NCBI GenBank assembly: GCA_045595285.1
Contig: JAZOAC010000179.1
Coordinates: 1 to 53,913 of the forward strand
Direction of reading: 5' to 3'
Source of the DNA: UBA1731 sp045595285
GTDB lineage: Bacteria; Verrucomicrobiota; Kiritimatiellia; RFP12; UBA1067
Length of the DNA stretch: 53,913 bases
The notes under the pieces were generated by a model. The model saw only the letters and a list, made by a program, of their open reading frames with translations. It was not told the origin of the DNA and ran no database searches. Below are positions 50,464 to 53,913 of this stretch, piece by piece (the first letter of the stretch is position 1; each line of letters starts with the position of its first letter). A program made the position numbers and the translations under genes.

Positions 50464-50964
50464 ATGCTTCCCAGCGATCATTTTGTAAAGTTCTACAACG
50501 AGATATTCAAGTATCTCGAGCGTAAAGGGCCGGAAGAGCTCGACCTGTACTATGAGCGCGTTGCCGAGCGTCAGGCGTTTTTCACGCTTGATGCGTTCAA
50601 GCGCGACGGATTCAAGGGCATGTACGACTACTGGGAGCGTATCCGCATTGAGGAAAATTGCGATCTTACTCACGGATACGACGAGAACTGCTACCATCTC
50701 AAAATGAACGTGTGTCCGTCGCTTTCGAAGGTGACGGATAATGACGCAGGTCCCTGCAGATGTTACTGCGACCATTGTCCCGGATGGGTGGGACGGGTTC
50801 TCGCGCGGGCCGGGTATTTCATGGTCTATGACATTGTCGGACGTGAAAGTCCTGAATGTGGCTTCTGGGTGTTCCGTACCAAGGAAGAAGCCGAATTGAA
50901 GCGGCAGGAACTTCTCGCCTCACGCGATGAGGATCTGGTTGCGACTAATTATCTTAAAAAATAA
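50464..50964 (+). CDS. small cysteine-rich protein, second of pair
   Basis: 166 aa. HFVKFYNEIFKYLERKGPEEL, helix, GMYDYWERIRIEENCDL, then a cysteine group MNVCPSL...PCRCYCDHCPGW (about residues 82-113) and a late PECGFW. The cysteines could bind a metal or cofactor. The overall order (helices, beta strand, CP, C-x-C, strand) matches the upstream protein, so they are probably paralogues. ATG follows the repeat tract with ACTTTCCCCACC and no Shine-Dalgarno. It lies 13 bp before the aldolase gene, so a role in the sialate pathway is inferred. Confidence 0.55.
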   Translation: MLPSDHFVKFYNEIFKYLERKGPEELDLYYERVAERQAFFTLDAFKRDGFKGMYDYWERIRIEENCDLTHGYDENCYHLKMNVCPSLSKVTDNDAGPCRCYCDHCPGWVGRVLARAGYFMVYDIVGRESPECGFWVFRTKEEAELKRQELLASRDEDLVATNYLKK

Positions 50965-50977
50965 AAGGAAAAATAAA

Positions 50978-51913
50978 ATGAGCAATCTGTTGTCAGTGCC
51001 GAAAGGCAAGGTTTTCACCGGAATGGAGGGCGCGTACAGCGCACTTTACACACCTTTCAAAAAGGACGGTTCTCTCAATGAGGAAATGGTAGAAAAGGTG
51101 ATTGAGTACGGAATCGCCAAAGGTCTTCGCGGATTCTATCTCACCGGTTCCACGGGAGAGGGATTCCTTCTCTCGACGGATGAGCGCAAGCGCGTATTCG
51201 AGCGGGCGGTTAAAGCATCGGCCGGTCGCGCCAAATTGATTGCACACGTGGGGTGTCTTTCCAGTGACGATGCGGTGGCGCTCGCAAAACATGCGGCCAA
51301 GGTCGGTGTAGACTGGGTTTCGTCGGTGGCTCCCGTTTATTTCGGGCAGTGCTTCGACGCCGCCTACGATCACTACAAGAGGATTTCGTCTGCCACCGAT
51401 CTGCCGTTTATGATATATTCGCTCGGCGCGGATATCGTTCCGGACCGTGACGCCAGATTCTTTGAACTCAAGAACGTGCGCGGCATGAAATACACGAACT
51501 ACAAATACTGGACCGTTCAGGCGCTCCGCCGCAAACTTCCGAAAGAGGCGATCTTCTTTGCTGGCGCCGACGAGCAGGTGCTTTCGGCTTTGTCCACAGG
51601 CATCTTCGCCGGCTGCATCGGCACTTCGCAGAACGTGATTCCCGAACATTTCGCCAGGATATGTTCGCTTGCCGCCGCCAATGACGTCGCCGCCGCATCG
51701 AAACTGCAGGACGAGGCCGTGAAGTTCGTCGAGCTTCTTATCGCCAAGCCGAACGGTTCGTGGCACAAGAGCATGATGAAGTATATAGGGCTCGACTGCG
51801 GAGAAGGGCGCGCGCCCAACGGACGTCCTCTTTCTGCCGCAGATCGCAAGGAGCTTTTCGCGGCGATGGATGCGCTCGGTTTTATAAAGAAGAATGGCGC
51901 AAAAACGAAATGA
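50978..51913 (+). CDS. N-acetylneuraminate lyase-like aldolase (DHDPS family)
   Basis: 311 aa class I aldolase. FYLTGSTGEGFLLSTDER (about residues 54-71) matches NanA-type lyases (G-S-T-G-E) rather than DapA. Tyr in FMIYSLGAD, Schiff-base Lys in GMKYTNY (about residues 169-175), FAGADEQVLSAL and GCIGTSQNVIPEHF also fit NanA. Expected: cleavage of N-acetylneuraminate to ManNAc and pyruvate, or a related keto-acid sugar. Start at 50978 with AAAAGGAAAAATAAA upstream. Next to an SSS symporter, so uptake and cleavage are linked. Confidence 0.83.
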   Translation: MSNLLSVPKGKVFTGMEGAYSALYTPFKKDGSLNEEMVEKVIEYGIAKGLRGFYLTGSTGEGFLLSTDERKRVFERAVKASAGRAKLIAHVGCLSSDDAVALAKHAAKVGVDWVSSVAPVYFGQCFDAAYDHYKRISSATDLPFMIYSLGADIVPDRDARFFELKNVRGMKYTNYKYWTVQALRRKLPKEAIFFAGADEQVLSALSTGIFAGCIGTSQNVIPEHFARICSLAAANDVAAASKLQDEAVKFVELLIAKPNGSWHKSMMKYIGLDCGEGRAPNGRPLSAADRKELFAAMDALGFIKKNGAKTK

Positions 51914-51949
51914 TGCGTCAGCGGCTGGTTTCCGACAGGGGGATTTTTG

Positions 51950-53743
51950 ATGTTTGGACGTTTCATTTTCATTTTGGCGTTGGCATCGGCCGCAACCGCG
52001 CAAGGCGTGCAGCTTGCCGCCGAGCAGAACGGCGACCACAAACTGCGCTACAGAATCGTCTATGACGGCACGAACGGATTCGCCACGGCCATCAACGGTA
52101 CGGGCGCTTCGGCGGGAGCGGGCACGCGGCAGATTTCGCCGTTGCCCGTTGTCCCGTCCGCTGGCATGCGTCTTCAGCCCGTCGGAGACCAGCATCTCGC
52201 ATTGGAAGGGGGGGACGGTGTCCGGAACTGGTTCTATCATGTTGTGACAGACCGCTGGGTTGCGGCAAAGGACTTCCGGTTCAACAAGGGATTTGGACCT
52301 GTCGCGTGGAGTGTCGTTGCGCTGTATTTTATTCTTATGGCGGGCATGGCGATTCACTTCATGCGCAAGAAGAAATCAGCCGACGATTATTTCCGCGGCG
52401 GCGGACGCATCCCGTGGTATGTGGCGGGCATGAGCATTTTCGCCACAATGCTTTCGTCGGTGACGTTCCTTGCCGCTCCCGCGCAGTACTACATGTCGGA
52501 CTGGCGGTACTTCCCGATGACGATCGGGATATTTGCGATGGCTCCTGTTGTTATCCGTTACTATCTCCCATTCTTCCGCAGACTCAAGACGGCGAGCGCG
52601 TATGAATATCTCGAGCAGCGATTCAACGCGGCGGTTCGGCTTTTTGCGTCCGGTGCGTATGTCGTATTCATGATATCGCGCGTCGCGATCGTCACGCTGC
52701 TTCCGGCGCTCGCGCTCAACGCCATGACGAATGTTTCGGTGGACGGCTGCATACTGGTATGCGGTGCGGCGACAATCCTCTATTGCGCGTTCGGCGGATT
52801 CGAGGCGGTGGTGTGGAGTGATTTTGTCCAAGGGATCGTACTTGTATCCGGTGCTGTAGCGATTTTTGTCGCGCTTATCATGGGTACCGACGGCGGCATT
52901 GCCGGTGCCTGGACCATGGCGGAGGCGAACGCGAAGACTACGTTTCTTGATTTGCGCTTTCTCGCGACTGAACCGGTGTTGTGGGTGGTGCTGGTGCTGG
53001 CCGTCGTGGAGAATCTTTCGTCCTATACGAGCGACCAGTGCGTGATCCAGCGGTACGGTTCGGTGAAGGACGAGAAGGCGGCAAGACGTTCAATATGGTT
53101 CAACGGCGTGTTTACGCTTTTAGTGAGCGCGCTTTTCTGTGCGATAGGCACGGCGCTTTGGACGTACTACCGCAGCAATCCCGAGATGCTTGATCCGTCA
53201 TTGCCGAAGGCGGACAGCATATTGCCGTTCTTCATCGTCTCCGGACTTCCCGCGCCGGTGGCGGGTCTTGTAGCGGCCGCGCTGTTTGCCGCCACCGTGT
53301 CGACGCTGTCCGCGAACCTCTCGAGCGCCGCGACGGCGCTGACGGCAGATTTTGTGCTGAAGTTCCGTCCGGAGACGACAGGCGAGGCTCAGATGAAATG
53401 GGGCAGGGCATTTACATTCGCATCCGGCATAATGGGCGTTGCGGCGGCGCTTGCGCTTGCGCATTGCGATACGCGCTCGCTCTTTGACACGTTCAAGGAG
53501 TTTATATCCGTGCTCACGGCGGGGCTTGCGGGGCTCTTCTTCCTCGGCGTGTTTGTGCGTCGCGTGAAGGGGCGGGCGGCGGTTTTCGGCCTTGTAGCCA
53601 ACTACGCAGTCTGCTTTACGCTCAGGTACGCGCCCTTGCCGTTTGCTCGTCCGCACGTGTTTCTTGTCGGCGGCATCGGACTTTTTGTATGCGTCTTAGC
53701 GGCATGGCTCGCAAGTTTTGTTTTGAAAGAAGGTGAAAAGTGA
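51950..53743 (+). CDS. SSS-family sodium:solute symporter with vestigial Kelch-like N-terminus
   Basis: 597 aa. Signal peptide FGRFIFILALASAATAQG, about 100 periplasmic residues, then 13 or so membrane segments from residue about 112. SSS features: KKSADDYFRGGGRIPWYVAG, QYYMSDWRYFP, ASAYEYLEQRFN, AFGGFEAVVWSDFVQG. The periplasmic part (GGDGVRNWFYHVVTDRWVAA) looks like one leftover Kelch blade; in related bacteria a full NanM-type mutarotase is fused here. Probably imports sialic acid with sodium. ATG 51950 has CAGGGGGA upstream. Stop overlaps the next start. Confidence 0.8.
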   Translation: MFGRFIFILALASAATAQGVQLAAEQNGDHKLRYRIVYDGTNGFATAINGTGASAGAGTRQISPLPVVPSAGMRLQPVGDQHLALEGGDGVRNWFYHVVTDRWVAAKDFRFNKGFGPVAWSVVALYFILMAGMAIHFMRKKKSADDYFRGGGRIPWYVAGMSIFATMLSSVTFLAAPAQYYMSDWRYFPMTIGIFAMAPVVIRYYLPFFRRLKTASAYEYLEQRFNAAVRLFASGAYVVFMISRVAIVTLLPALALNAMTNVSVDGCILVCGAATILYCAFGGFEAVVWSDFVQGIVLVSGAVAIFVALIMGTDGGIAGAWTMAEANAKTTFLDLRFLATEPVLWVVLVLAVVENLSSYTSDQCVIQRYGSVKDEKAARRSIWFNGVFTLLVSALFCAIGTALWTYYRSNPEMLDPSLPKADSILPFFIVSGLPAPVAGLVAAALFAATVSTLSANLSSAATALTADFVLKFRPETTGEAQMKWGRAFTFASGIMGVAAALALAHCDTRSLFDTFKEFISVLTAGLAGLFFLGVFVRRVKGRAAVFGLVANYAVCFTLRYAPLPFARPHVFLVGGIGLFVCVLAAWLASFVLKEGEK

Positions 53744-53913
53744 AAGATGTTCAATTGAAGGCCGGTTTTGCGCGTGCGGACATAACGCCCCCTTTGGGCG
53801 TGCCGGTCGTCGGTTATTTCGAGGAGCGCTTCGCGAAAAAAATTCTTGATCCGTTGGAGGCGAGCGCACTTGCCGTTTCCGACGGAGAAAATACGGCGGT
53901 GCTGATCGCCGCC
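53740..53913 (+). CDS. ceramidase-like protein, cut by window end
   Basis: 58 residues visible. Starts at GTG 53740 in a GTGA overlap with the symporter, so it is translationally coupled. LKAGFARADITPPLGVPVVGY then KKILDPLEASALAVSDG closely match the start of the protein at 32.8 kb (AKTDITPPLGVFMPGY, KEILDPLE). There is no signal peptide, unlike the other copy, so this one should be cytoplasmic. It is open at the right edge. Confidence 0.8.
   Translation, partial: MKDVQLKAGFARADITPPLGVPVVGYFEERFAKKILDPLEASALAVSDGENTAVLIAA

Noticed and set aside
50993..52357. 454-codon open frame on the minus strand
   Set aside because: It lies opposite the clearly recognised aldolase and symporter genes, shows no family motif and has no ribosome binding site. 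It is a GC-driven shadow. The same holds for the long minus frames at 24639-25967, 17416-18459 and 7728-8711.

Overview
The window is a bacterial chromosome segment, most consistent with an anaerobic gut member of the PVC superphylum (Kiritimatiellota/Lentisphaerota type). This is an inference from content: a Gram-negative lipid A gene (lpxD), many secreted glycan-active proteins, a beta-helix protein with the 'GIDIGAYE' end, SGNH esterases, ceramidase-like proteins, XylR-like AraC regulators and UPF0309 SIS proteins. Almost every gene is on the plus strand. The only clear minus-strand gene is a DUF4143 ATPase. No CRISPR array, tRNA, rRNA or prophage was seen.

Layout. 1-10.9 kb is mostly housekeeping: an EttA-type ABC-F ATPase, two PotB/PotC-type permeases without their ATPase or binding protein, a GlpT/UhpT-like antiporter, lpxD, a secreted metallo-beta-lactamase-fold protein, a DciA-like protein, maf and gnd. 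11.2-18.4 kb holds secreted carbohydrate-related genes: an SGNH hydrolase, a putative glycosidase whose 5' end is fused to the domain V/VI tail of a group II intron, a beta-helix protein and an unknown secreted TIM-barrel-like protein. 18.5-19.4 kb is a decayed patch with an intact Cas2-like (SinR-family) gene coupled to a broken metallophosphoesterase. 19.7-23.8 kb is a four-gene catabolic operon (metal-less M24 protein, creatininase-like, RhaT-like, DUF4432). 24.2-31.4 kb is an amino-sugar-like locus (GH20, two SIS proteins, PfkB kinase, unknown protein, Gfo/Idh oxidoreductase) ending with an XylR-like regulator that is probably leaderless. Then come hemB, a ceramidase-like protein and an AraC regulator; a Fic gene split from its winged-helix domain by a 14-bp tandem duplication; a pair of Gfo/Idh oxidoreductases; the DUF4143 ATPase with three 33-bp upstream repeats; and a large duplicated LamG-like surface protein.

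43.5-53.9 kb looks like a host-glycan (possibly sialic acid) utilisation cluster. It has two paralogous beta-propeller-type glycosidase-like proteins flanking a GH2 enzyme, a GxDLY/SGNH esterase, a pair of Cys-containing small proteins, an N-acetylneuraminate lyase-like aldolase, an SSS-family symporter with a vestigial Kelch-like N-terminus, and a second ceramidase-like gene cut by the window end.

A recurring promoter type, an extended -10 (TGnTAYAAT) with little or no -35 and a GC-rich GCCGC-like element just downstream, precedes many transcription units and helps define operons. Intergenic regions are rich in decayed gene tails and small repeats.
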